This document shows positions 27,343 to 34,207 of a DNA stretch of 64,000 nucleotides, in pieces (the first letter of the stretch is position 1; each line of letters begins with the position of its first letter). Both the position numbers and the translations under genes were made by a program. The stretch covers positions 4,360,501 through 4,424,500 of the forward strand of contig NZ_CP134696.1 in assembly GCF_031851795.1 (NCBI RefSeq), read 5' to 3'. Under the pieces are notes generated by a model. The model was not told the origin of the DNA. It saw only the letters and a list, made by a program, of their open reading frames with translations, and searched no databases. The stretch comes from Pontibacter sp. G13 (GTDB lineage: Bacteria > Bacteroidota > Bacteroidia > J057).

Positions 27343-28566
27343 ATGGTTATGGCAAATCCCTCCATTGTATCCAGCCCACCATCGATTTCCGGCTTGTCGG
27401 ATTTATTGGCGCCCATTACTCAAGACGATTTCTTTCAGACATATTGGGAGCAGAAGCCAATGATCCTACATCGAGAAGATTCTCGATATTTCGAGCATTT
27501 GATCACCATTGGGCAGGTGGACCAATTGCTGGAACTTCACCGACCTACTGGCCAAAGCATCCGCGTCGTCAAGGATCAGCAGCCATTGAACCCGAGCAAA
27601 TTCGAAGAACTTGATGGTTCTTTGAACCTAAACCAACTCTATGCTGCCTATGCTGATGGGTATACTGTTGTCGTCAATGAAATTCAGCGGTTTTGGTCGC
27701 CTCTTCGCAAGCTCTGCCAAGCAGTTTCAGATACGTTGAGTCACCAAACAGTCGCCAATCTGTATCTGACCCCAAAAGGTCAACAAGCTCTAAAGCCCCA
27801 CCATGATAGTCATGATGTATTCGTGATTCAGGTGCATGGACAAAAACATTGGCGCATCTATGATCCCGTGGTAGAGACCCCGCTCCACAACAGTTTTCAA
27901 CCCATTTTCTCGCGTGAATCCTTATTGAATGAAAGGGAAATTACGCTCTCTGCTGGGGATGTGATGTACATGCCCCGAGGGGTTCCCCACGATGCTTATA
28001 CCACAGATCAGTCTTCGCTTCACCTGACGATTGGGGTACACCCTGCCCAATGGTTGGACTTGATCATGAGCGCCTTGCAACTACAAGCTCAAAGCCAAAT
28101 TTCCCTGAGAAAGGCACTTCCACCGGGGTACTTGAATCCAAAAGCTTGGACAGGGTCCTTCGCATCAGAGATGCAGGAAACTTTTGTTGCCTTGATGAAT
28201 GAGGTCGCTCAAACGCTTAACCTGAATTCTGGCGTGCACATGCTGGCTGAGGGATGGCGCAACCAACAATTACCTCATGCTGATGGGCAATTTGAAAGTA
28301 TAGACCAGATGGGCGATTTGACAGCGGAGACTTGGGTCACCAAGCGTCAGGGCATGGTTTGTTCTGTACAATCTTTGGCTGGTGGTGTGAAGTTTAGCTA
28401 TCCTGGGAATACGATAAATGGACCTTCCAGAGCTTTAGGAGCTTTTGCCTTTATCGCACAATCCGAAGATCAGTTTCAGGTCGGGGATTTGCCCGGTTTA
28501 CCAGCCAACAATCAGATTCAATTGATTGCTCGATTGATTCGAGGAGGACTTATCAAAATCTCATAG
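27343..28566 (+). CDS. JmjC/cupin-4 2-oxoglutarate and Fe(II)-dependent oxygenase, 407 aa
   Basis: Resembles the ribosomal-oxygenase group (YcfD/ROXA, MINA53). The Fe(II) triad is seen as H153-H-D155 in KPHHDSHDVF and H216 in MPRGVPHDA; GQKHWRIYD and the TLSAGDVMYMPRG strand match the JmjC core. A C-terminal 150-residue part fits the dimerisation and winged-helix region of the group. YcfD hydroxylates an arginine of a ribosomal protein; here, 30 bases behind the reductase in a RiPP operon, the substrate is plausibly a precursor peptide or an exporter part. A terminator follows, ending the operon. A housekeeping ribosome role remains possible. Confidence 0.85.
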   Translation: MVMANPSIVSSPPSISGLSDLLAPITQDDFFQTYWEQKPMILHREDSRYFEHLITIGQVDQLLELHRPTGQSIRVVKDQQPLNPSKFEELDGSLNLNQLYAAYADGYTVVVNEIQRFWSPLRKLCQAVSDTLSHQTVANLYLTPKGQQALKPHHDSHDVFVIQVHGQKHWRIYDPVVETPLHNSFQPIFSRESLLNEREITLSAGDVMYMPRGVPHDAYTTDQSSLHLTIGVHPAQWLDLIMSALQLQAQSQISLRKALPPGYLNPKAWTGSFASEMQETFVALMNEVAQTLNLNSGVHMLAEGWRNQQLPHADGQFESIDQMGDLTAETWVTKRQGMVCSVQSLAGGVKFSYPGNTINGPSRALGAFAFIAQSEDQFQVGDLPGLPANNQIQLIARLIRGGLIKIS

Positions 28567-28589
28567 CAGAGATCGGATATACTAACTCA

Positions 28590-28623
28590 AAAAAGGGACC
28601 GCGAAATCGTGGTCCCTTTTTCT
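28590..28623 (+). terminator. Rho-independent terminator of the RiPP export/modification operon
   Basis: GGGACCGCG pairs with CGTGGTCCC around a four-base loop; A-rich sequence precedes and TTTTTCTTT follows, so it may also work for the minus strand. It is 24 bases after the oxygenase stop. Confidence 0.85.
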
Positions 28624-28856
28624 TTGGAGGTATGATAGGATATGGTTCTGAAACAAAGGCGGTTGATTGGGGCATTTCAAGGAGGCTTGTCTGAGGTAGG
28701 CGGATGATGCTATGGTGATAAACTGGGCCTTTTGATAGATTCTGAAACTGGACATCTTCCACTACTAGAGAACACTTTGGTGTCTGTTCAATAAAAAAAG
28801 CCCACTTGCAATCAAGGGGCCGGATAGGTTTTGAGTTTTTGCCGTTTTGGGCGGAA

Positions 28857-29024
28857 TCATTTGGAGGGTTCCTTGTCCTTTTTCTGTAAAAAGTGGGCGA
28901 TGATAAATCCCAGCCCTGATAACAAGAGGATGCCTGACAAGATGGGAAAATCGAGCAAACTCAAAGGCACACTCAGAGCCGCTTGGCAAACGCCGAGAAT
29001 GAAGAAAAGAGTGATGTCTTTCAT
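28857..29024 (-). CDS. Small two-helix membrane protein at the end of the precursor gene array, 55 aa
   Basis: A short frame that starts MKDITLFFILGVCQA and ends in the basic tail QKKDKEPSK. Residues about 5-22 and 27-46 form two strongly hydrophobic helices (LSGILLLSGLGFIIAHF) around a short LDFP turn. It starts 45 bases after the hairpin that follows the first precursor gene and lies on the same strand as the precursors and LanM. Short two-helix proteins at the end of peptide-antibiotic loci are often immunity factors, which would suit membrane-active cores; no homology supports that. It is short enough to be chance, but the composition and the charge distribution look genuine. Confidence 0.5.
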   Translation of the reverse strand: MKDITLFFILGVCQAALSVPLSLLDFPILSGILLLSGLGFIIAHFLQKKDKEPSK

Positions 29025-29065
29025 AACTGGTTCGGAAAAGGTTTAGGATAAGACAGAAATAAATT

Positions 29066-29100
29066 GGGAAATTCTCGCATATCTTGCAAGAATTTCCCAT
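29066..29100 (-). terminator. Hairpin terminator after the last precursor gene
   Basis: A perfect 10-bp inverted repeat (GGGAAATTCT at 29066-29075, AGAATTTCCC at 29089-29098) lies 26 bases past the stop of the last precursor on the minus strand. The T-run on that strand is broken (AATTTATTTC), so it may be a partial terminator or RNA-stabilising hairpin. Confidence 0.6.
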
Positions 29101-29125
29101 GTGAAAAATTTAATACAGAGAAATA

Positions 29126-29479
29126 TTATTTTTTCTCCTCAGAAGGACTCGCAACGGTGTAGGAGATGATTCCTGAGATGATGGTGCTGGTTCCTACAAT
29201 GGTGATTGCAGTCAATACGAATTCGCCGCCAGCTACCAATTCCAATTGCTCGTCGGACAACTCCATTTCATCGTAGTTGGGCTGAGCGGGCAAGTTCAAA
29301 TAGGAGTAAGAAGGGTCAGTTTGGTCCACTACTCTTAGCTCAGATCCCGCTGGCAAGGAGACAGTTTGACCAAATGCCTTTTCGATGGCAGCTACTGGAG
29401 ACTGAACCAACTCGGCTTTGAAGGATTCGTCTTCCCAAGCGCGCTTAACGATTTCTTGATAGAGAGCTTTTTTTTCCAT
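29126..29479 (-). CDS. RiPP precursor peptide 1, NHLP leader with a hydrophobic Ser/Thr-rich core, 117 aa
   Basis: The leader of 85 residues resembles the nitrile hydratase alpha subunit (EIVKRAWEDESFKAELVQSP, then AIEKAFG and LRVVDQTD), the hallmark of proteusin/NHLP precursors, and ends in DEQLELVAGG. Cutting after GG84-85 leaves a 32-residue core starting EFVLTAITIVG. It has ten Ser/Thr among Ile, Val, Ala and Gly, one Tyr, an acidic-basic tail EEKK and no Cys. The Ser/Thr are targets for the LanM-type dehydratase encoded upstream on the same strand. No lanthionine ring is possible within this peptide. It is the most divergent of the four long-leader precursors. Confidence 0.92.
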   Translation of the reverse strand: MEKKALYQEIVKRAWEDESFKAELVQSPVAAIEKAFGQTVSLPAGSELRVVDQTDPSYSYLNLPAQPNYDEMELSDEQLELVAGGEFVLTAITIVGTSTIISGIISYTVASPSEEKK

Positions 29480-29592
29480 TTTTGCGAAATTGAAAGAGTT
29501 GAAAAGGGTTGAAGTGCCTGTTTTTTAGGAATTTATCTTCCTACAGGCTTGCTGCTTTTGCAGCTGAAAAAGGAGTTGTATGAATCAGGAAG

Positions 29593-29898
29593 TCATTTCC
29601 GTTTCCTTCCGATTACATAAGTCAATGTTGCACTTCCAACTGCTGTGACAATGGCGCTGATGGCCACGATGGATAAAACGAATTCTCCTCCAGCCACCAT
29701 TTCCAATTGTTCATCCGTCAGCTCGAGCTCGTCGACTTCTGATGGGAGGACTACCGATGATTGATCCGAAGACTTGGTAGAGGCTTGTAGGAGCCCTTTC
29801 GAATCAAACCTCATAGATAGTGATTGGGAATAGGATGTAGCGCTATGATGTTTCTGAGACTCATAGCCTGAGCCTAGATGGTATTTCGATCTTTCCAT
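29593..29898 (-). CDS. RiPP precursor peptide 2 with an aberrant leader, 101 aa
   Basis: The C-terminal part (ELTDEQLEMVAGG and a 30-residue core beginning EFVLSIVAIS, with ATLTYVIG and RKRK at the end) is a clear paralogue of precursors 3 and 4. The first 57 residues are unrelated: they are rich in Ser, Tyr, His and Gln and lack the nitrile-hydratase-like helix seen in the others. The leader is thus 71 rather than 85 residues. Six core Ser/Thr and no Cys are present. Either the short DEQLE-VAGG segment is enough for recognition, or this is a decaying gene in which a chance upstream frame replaced the leader. Confidence 0.8.
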   Translation of the reverse strand: MERSKYHLGSGYESQKHHSATSYSQSLSMRFDSKGLLQASTKSSDQSSVVLPSEVDELELTDEQLEMVAGGEFVLSIVAISAIVTAVGSATLTYVIGRKRK

Positions 29899-29935
29899 GA
29901 CAATGTCTGTTGGCTAGTTGAAGAGCAAGAGGGAA

Positions 29936-30283
29936 TTACTTTTTGTCTTTCCCGATCATGTAGGTCAAGGTTGCAGAACCTACGGCAGATGTGATGGCAC
30001 TGATGACAACCGCAGAGACAACGACCTCACCACCTGCAACCATTTCCAACTGTTCGTCAGAAAGCTCCATTTCCTCGAAGTTCGGCTTTGGGGGAATGTT
30101 CAGGAATGTTACGTTGGATTCGGTCTGGTCGAACACCTTGAGAGTGGTGCCTGGCTTGACCTCCAATGCTTGGCCGAAAGTACTCTCGATAGCGGAGGAT
30201 GGATTCTCCATCAGAGCCTGCTTGAACGATTCGTCTTCCCAAGCGCGCTTGATGATTTGACCGGTCAATTGAGAATTGTCCAT
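29936..30283 (-). CDS. RiPP precursor peptide 3, NHLP leader, 115 aa
   Basis: Leader of 85 residues (starts MDNSQLTGQIIKRAWEDESF; then AIESTFGQALEVKPGTTLKV) ending DEQLEMVAGG; core of 30 residues beginning EVVVSAVVIS, with seven Ser/Thr, the shared ATLTY segment and a KDKK tail. No Cys is present. Only 37 bases separate it from precursor 2, and 40 from precursor 4, so the three are one transcript. The core is a continuous hydrophobic stretch of about 25 residues, long enough to cross a membrane, with a basic C-terminus. Confidence 0.93.
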   Translation of the reverse strand: MDNSQLTGQIIKRAWEDESFKQALMENPSSAIESTFGQALEVKPGTTLKVFDQTESNVTFLNIPPKPNFEEMELSDEQLEMVAGGEVVVSAVVISAITSAVGSATLTYMIGKDKK

Positions 30284-30323
30284 TTTTTTTAACTGTTTAT
30301 TAAGGGTGAAAAAATAAGGGGTC

Positions 30324-30671
30324 CTACTTGGCGTCCTTCCCGATGGTATAGGTCAAGGTAGCAGTGGCGGTAGCTGTTACAATCCCGCTGATGACTACTG
30401 CCGATACCACAAACTCACCTCCGGCAACGAGTTCCAACTGCTCGTCAGTGAGCTCCATTTCGTCGTAGTTGGGCTTTGGAGGGAGGTTCAGGTATACATG
30501 ATCAGGATTGGTCTGATCGGATACTTTTAGGGTGGTACCTGGCTTGGTTTCCAAGGAAGCACCAAAGGTCTCCTGAATGGTGGCCTCTGGGTTGGCCATC
30601 AATGCATTCTTGAAGGAGTCATCTTCCCAAGAACGTTTGATGATCTGGCTGATCAATTGAGAATTGTCCAT
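30324..30671 (-). CDS. RiPP precursor peptide 4, NHLP leader, 115 aa
   Basis: Leader of 85 residues ending DEQLELVAGG. The first 37 residues are identical to precursor 5, showing recent duplication. The 30-residue core begins EFVVSAVVISG and contains eight Ser/Thr, including an alternating Thr-Ala run before LTYTIG, and ends GKDAK; no Cys. The frame continues upstream to 30707, but MDNSQ at 30671 matches the other precursors and was chosen. A remnant of a LanM gene lies just upstream. Confidence 0.93.
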   Translation of the reverse strand: MDNSQLISQIIKRSWEDDSFKNALMANPEATIQETFGASLETKPGTTLKVSDQTNPDHVYLNLPPKPNYDEMELTDEQLELVAGGEFVVSAVVISGIVTATATATLTYTIGKDAK

Positions 30672-30705
30672 TGTTAGAATGGGGTTTGATAAAATGATAA
30701 TGAGC

Positions 30706-30720
30706 ACTCCCAGAGGGAGT
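30706..30720 (-). promoter_or_regulatory. Short hairpin 35 bases upstream of precursor 4
   Basis: ACTCCC-AGA-GGGAGT can form a tight hairpin. An equivalent ACTCC/GGAGT hairpin occurs at 31303-31317, exactly the same distance from the start of precursor 5. Both arms could cover a purine-rich ribosome site, but the shared position may only reflect duplication. Confidence 0.35.
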
Positions 30721-30755
30721 AGGTGAGTTGATGGTTGTATGCTTGTGGCAACTGA

Positions 30756-30866
30756 CTATTTATCAGGTGCCTCGGGTCTTCGATTGAATTCGCCTGAGAT
30801 GGATTTTTTGATCAGAAGACATTGGTGATCCAAATCCTTCCGACCCATCCGATCAATTCGAAGGCG
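30756..30866 (-). pseudogene. Remnant of a second LanM gene (last ~36 codons)
   Basis: Read on the minus strand this piece ends DRMGRKDLDHQCLLIKKS and then GEFNRRPEAPDK plus stop, matching the C-terminus of the intact LanM (DRMGQEDLDLQ... GEFNRRSEAPAK) with a handful of substitutions and no frameshift. No start or upstream domain is attached. It shows that the precursor array grew by duplications that took in the 3' end of LanM, or that a second enzyme once stood here. Confidence 0.8.
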
Positions 30867-30935
30867 ATAATTCCAAGGTGATGGAAACTACTTCTGGGTC
30901 GATAAAACCGTTGGTTGTTTCTTGCCCTTGAGGCA

Positions 30936-31268
30936 TTACTCTGTGCCTGTAACAATAGAAATGACGGAGAGGACTGATGTGACACTTGCAATGATTGTGG
31001 TAATCACAATTTCTCCACCAGCGACTAATTCCAGTTGCTCATCAGTGAGTTCAAGTTGATCGTAATCGGGCTTTGGGGGAATATTCAGATACACATGATC
31101 TGGGCTAGTCTGATCGGATACTTGAATGGTGGCTCCTGCCTTAGTATCGAGTGTCGTGCCGAAGGTCTCTTGGATGGTGGCTTCGGGATTGGCCATCAAT
31201 GCATTCTTGAAGGAGTCATCCTCCCATGAGCGTTTGATGATCTGACTGATCAATTGAGAATTGTCCAT
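30936..31268 (-). CDS. RiPP precursor peptide 5, NHLP leader, 110 aa
   Basis: Leader of 85 residues, nearly identical to precursor 4, ending DEQLELVAGG. The 25-residue core starts EIVITTIIAS and has nine Ser/Thr among Ile, Val and Leu, then ends TGTE with no basic tail, unlike the other cores; no Cys. It is the first precursor behind LanM, 84 bases after its stop. Leader identity together with a changed core is the usual pattern of precursor diversification by duplication. Confidence 0.93.
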   Translation of the reverse strand: MDNSQLISQIIKRSWEDDSFKNALMANPEATIQETFGTTLDTKAGATIQVSDQTSPDHVYLNIPPKPDYDQLELTDEQLELVAGGEIVITTIIASVTSVLSVISIVTGTE

Positions 31269-31302
31269 TTCTAGATTGGATTTCGATGAAATGAAATCAG
31301 GA

Positions 31303-31317
31303 ACTCCCAGGAGGAGT
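31303..31317 (-). promoter_or_regulatory. Short hairpin 35 bases upstream of precursor 5
   Basis: ACTCC and GGAGT flank a five-base loop. It has the same position as the hairpin before precursor 4, although the stem sequence has changed while remaining able to pair. Confidence 0.35.
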
Positions 31318-31352
31318 AAGTGAGTTGATGGTTGTATGCATGTGGCAACTGA

Positions 31353-33350
31353 CTATTTAGCAGGTGCCTCGGATCTTCGATTGAATTCGCCTGCAATGGA
31401 TTTTTTGATCAGGAGACATTGGAGATCCAAGTCCTCCTGACCCATCCGATCCAATTTGAAGGCTACATATTCCATGCAGCTTTTCTGGAAATATTCGGTG
31501 ATTCGGTCTTGCGAATCGAGGATGAGATGGGCGGAACTGCTGTCAAATTCGAAGCACGGGATGTCCCTTTCGAGCATGGCCTGTCGTTCATTTGCTAGAA
31601 TCGGCCAATAAATCGGGGCATCCTCACGCATGAGATAGGCCCGAGCCATTAGCTCCAGTTTGATTCCGTAGAGGGTGGCGTCAGACAGATATTGAGGCTT
31701 TAGGAGATTTTTCAGGATACTCGCATAGACCTGTGTGGGCCGAAACAAGAACCTGATCAATAACCCCCGAAATTCCTGAAGGGGACTTGCCTCTGAATGG
31801 AGCCAGTCTCGATGGTCGGCAAACAGTTGGTGGCATTGCTGAAACCCCCTTAGCAAATCATCCTCATAGGCGGGCAATCGCTTGAAGGTTTCCCCGATGT
31901 ATGGAATATTGGAAGTCGTCTCATGTGGTCGCTGCATCTTTTCGACACGCATCCGATCGGTATTTTTGTCTACCAGCTTGTCGAGAATGATGGTGATTTT
32001 GCCATCTTCGATACTTCCAAATCCTGACAGGGAATCATTGGGAACTGGCCCTCCAGGGATGACCATGGGGAGCAAAGCGGATCTCAGAACCGTATCGGCG
32101 ATTGTATCTAATCCGGCTTGGCCCGTTTTGGCGATATTCAATTGGGGTTGGAGGAAGGTCTCAAAATCCACAAGTACGGGATGCTCTCCTGATGCGATAA
32201 TGTTTTCAGCATGGAAGTCAGTACTGTCGAGGAGATACACGATGCCGAGCAAGATCCCCGCTCGCTCGTAATACCGGCTCACTGCCGCCTCATCTTTGCA
32301 AGGATCGTTTGGAGCATATTCTATCCACCCATATTCATTTCTTGGGAGGATATCCAGCACCTTGACCTGCGTCGACAGTTGGGAATTGACCCATCTACAT
32401 AGTTCGTTGTAGGCGAGCCCGACTTTGACACATCGGGGTTTGTAGATCAGCTTGAAGCCATTCGAGAAGGTCAAGATCATGACGCCTTCGCCTCCTTTGT
32501 GTGGATCAGAAATATCCAGTGTGATATTTGTCAATCGATCCATTCCCCGAGCTCCTTCGAACAACGATTCGATATCTGCATGATCCGCGGCCAACCGATG
32601 GATAAATTGCGAGAAGGCCGCTATGGCCTGCTGCAAGACCGTTCCCATGATCCTAGCCATCATCGGGTATTGGATCAGGAGGTTGGGTAAATGCGTCCCG
32701 GTTATCTGGGATATAAACTGGCGATACCTGATATCTGTGGGGTCGCCCTCCGTTTCCTCGGAATTCCCTGCGGAATCCGTCCCTCCCATGAATTGCTCGA
32801 ACAGGGAAAACAAAACAGTATTCGCAGCTCCAGAAAACCGTTCCAAAGCCGCTTGGATCAATAGTCTTTCCACCCGAGGTTCCAACAGATCCATTTGGCC
32901 CTTGCATCGATCGCCAATCGCATCTCTCAATACCCCAAGAAATGGGATGTAGAAGGTGTCAAAGGGTATCGGGTCCGAATCTGGGAGATAAGCTTCAGCT
33001 GGAAACTGTGAGGAGTCATATGCCAGAACCTGTCCTATGACAGTCGCCCATTCAGGAATACTGGCTCCTGCCTTCATTTGGACAGGAGACAGCATTTTGT
33101 CCAGATCTGACTCGGACAATCCAGCAAATCTCATGAAACGATCCAGCTTCTGCGGGTCCCTAGCGGAACTCAAGGCATTGACCCAATGATGGCGATAAAT
33201 CAACGCCTGTATACCCGATTCCCCTCGAGACTCAAAATCAGAATGAAGTCGCTCGAATGGTGTGGTAGATTCATTCACCAATCTCTCAATGGTCTCCTTT
33301 ATTATAGGAGAAGTGGATTGAGGTTGGGAGGGGGTATAGATCGAGTTCAT
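31353..33350 (-). CDS. Cyclase-less LanM-type dehydratase (DUF4135), 665 aa
   Basis: The N-terminal dehydratase half of class II lanthipeptide synthetases, which phosphorylates Ser/Thr and eliminates phosphate to give dehydroalanine/dehydrobutyrine. D378-H380-N383 (DFHAEN) and D395/E397 (VDFET) match CylM D347-H349-N352 and D364; the D-to-D spacing of 17 is identical. R533 and T539 (RFLFRPT) match the elimination residues R506 and T512. The lipid-kinase-like lobe (FKLIYKPR) is present. Full LanMs have 900-1100 residues; here the protein ends where the zinc-binding LanC cyclase should begin. With Cys-free substrates, the absence seems functional rather than accidental. It heads the minus-strand precursor transcript. 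Confidence 0.93.
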   Translation of the reverse strand: MNSIYTPSQPQSTSPIIKETIERLVNESTTPFERLHSDFESRGESGIQALIYRHHWVNALSSARDPQKLDRFMRFAGLSESDLDKMLSPVQMKAGASIPEWATVIGQVLAYDSSQFPAEAYLPDSDPIPFDTFYIPFLGVLRDAIGDRCKGQMDLLEPRVERLLIQAALERFSGAANTVLFSLFEQFMGGTDSAGNSEETEGDPTDIRYRQFISQITGTHLPNLLIQYPMMARIMGTVLQQAIAAFSQFIHRLAADHADIESLFEGARGMDRLTNITLDISDPHKGGEGVMILTFSNGFKLIYKPRCVKVGLAYNELCRWVNSQLSTQVKVLDILPRNEYGWIEYAPNDPCKDEAAVSRYYERAGILLGIVYLLDSTDFHAENIIASGEHPVLVDFETFLQPQLNIAKTGQAGLDTIADTVLRSALLPMVIPGGPVPNDSLSGFGSIEDGKITIILDKLVDKNTDRMRVEKMQRPHETTSNIPYIGETFKRLPAYEDDLLRGFQQCHQLFADHRDWLHSEASPLQEFRGLLIRFLFRPTQVYASILKNLLKPQYLSDATLYGIKLELMARAYLMREDAPIYWPILANERQAMLERDIPCFEFDSSSAHLILDSQDRITEYFQKSCMEYVAFKLDRMGQEDLDLQCLLIKKSIAGEFNRRSEAPAK

Positions 33351-33901
33351 GCCTTGGAATTTTAGGTTTATGCAACTAAGTGCATTGCCTCACGCCAGTA
33401 TTGGCTTTGGACAGTGATCTCAAGGTATGAGGGAGCAAAAAGAGGGAACTGCCAAAAAAGCTGATCAAGATGACCGGAACTCTTCAGGCTTTTGCGAGGG
33501 AGAGATGGGCAAGACGCTTATATGCAGATGATGCAGTCAGCTGAATCCAAGAATCAGTCTGAAATGGTCGCTTGTCTCAGATTGTAGAATCGGAAAATGG
33601 TCGTGGATCAAGCGCTTGACTGATTTTGCCGAAAGTGATATATGAGCAAAACGGCTCTTATGGCCCTTTTCAATAGGAATTATGCTTCGTTCAGTAATTT
33701 TGGCAAGGCAGTAAGTGCTGGTGTCATTTTAGTCGGACTGGAGGATTTTATATTTATCAAAAGAACACTCACTTGATGTAGCTCTTAGTTAACCAGTCAG
33801 ACTTATGGGCAAAATGGGAAGTCCGGACAGACGGGATTTGTTGATTCGGATATTGGCTCATTTTGCTTGCTGGAAATCATCGACCTATAATTTTTTTTGG
33901 T
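33351..33901. promoter_or_regulatory. 550-bp divergent control region between LanM and precursor 6
   Basis: The interval must hold the promoters of the minus-strand LanM/precursor transcript and the plus-strand precursor 6. A possible Bacteroidota -7 element TAATTTTG is at 33695-33702 on the plus strand, with only a poor -33 partner. A 44-codon frame (33642-33776) is treated separately. Confidence 0.4.
33642..33776 (+). CDS. Possible small ORF, 44 aa, doubtful
   Basis: Starts MSKTALMALFNRNYASF and ends FIKRTLT, with a hydrophobic middle (AVSAGVILVGLEDFIFI). It is in the control region upstream of precursor 6 and has no Gly-Gly site. It also overlaps the possible -7 element at 33695. Coding is unproven; it may be a chance frame. 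Confidence 0.2.
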   Translation: MSKTALMALFNRNYASFSNFGKAVSAGVILVGLEDFIFIKRTLT

Positions 33902-34207
33902 ATGGACATGACCAACAATCAAAAAATTGCTGCCAAGATGTTTGAAAAGGCATGGAAAGATCCCGAGTTCAAATCGGATCTGATTGCCAATCCGGAAGCC
34001 ACCATCCGAGAGTCATTTGGGCTGGAATTTGAATTGCCTGGAGGCAAGGAACTGGTTGTCGTGGATCAATCTGATGACTCAAAAGTATTTGTCAATATTC
34101 CCTCCGAACCTGATTTGGATGAAGTAGAGTTGACAGATGAGGAACTTGAACTCATCGCTGGAGGTGGTGGAACTCCTGATCTCTTGGCCAAAGGCCTGAA
34201 ATTGTAA
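33902..34207 (+). CDS. RiPP precursor peptide 6, NHLP leader with a short atypical core, 101 aa
   Basis: The leader is a normal nitrile-hydratase-like one (MFEKAWKDPEFKSDLIANPEA, then IRESFG and LVVVDQSD) ending DEELELIAGG. What follows is only about 13 residues: GGTPDLLAKGLKL. There is a single Thr, no Ser and no Cys, and the hydrophobic Ser/Thr-rich pattern of the other five is absent. It is on the plus strand, opposite to the others, with 244 bases before the giant sensor gene. It may be a peptide signal, a decayed precursor, or the substrate of a different enzyme. The ATG at 33902 was preferred to 33863. Confidence 0.85.
   Translation: MDMTNNQKIAAKMFEKAWKDPEFKSDLIANPEATIRESFGLEFELPGGKELVVVDQSDDSKVFVNIPSEPDLDEVELTDEELELIAGGGGTPDLLAKGLKL

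Larger units (their letters stand above)
30672..31463 (-). repeat. Imperfect tandem duplication of LanM 3' end plus precursor leader
   Basis: The interval upstream of precursor 4 (30672-30866) matches the interval upstream of precursor 5 (31269-31463) closely over about 190 bases, and the leader-coding parts match too. The unit therefore comprises the 3' end of the LanM gene, a short upstream leader with a hairpin, and a precursor gene. Similarity was judged by eye at roughly 85-90 percent for the best 145 bases. Confidence 0.8.

Noticed and set aside
31353-33350. Calling the locus a class II lanthipeptide cluster
   Set aside because: The cyclase domain is missing and no precursor has a cysteine, so lanthionine formation is not supported.
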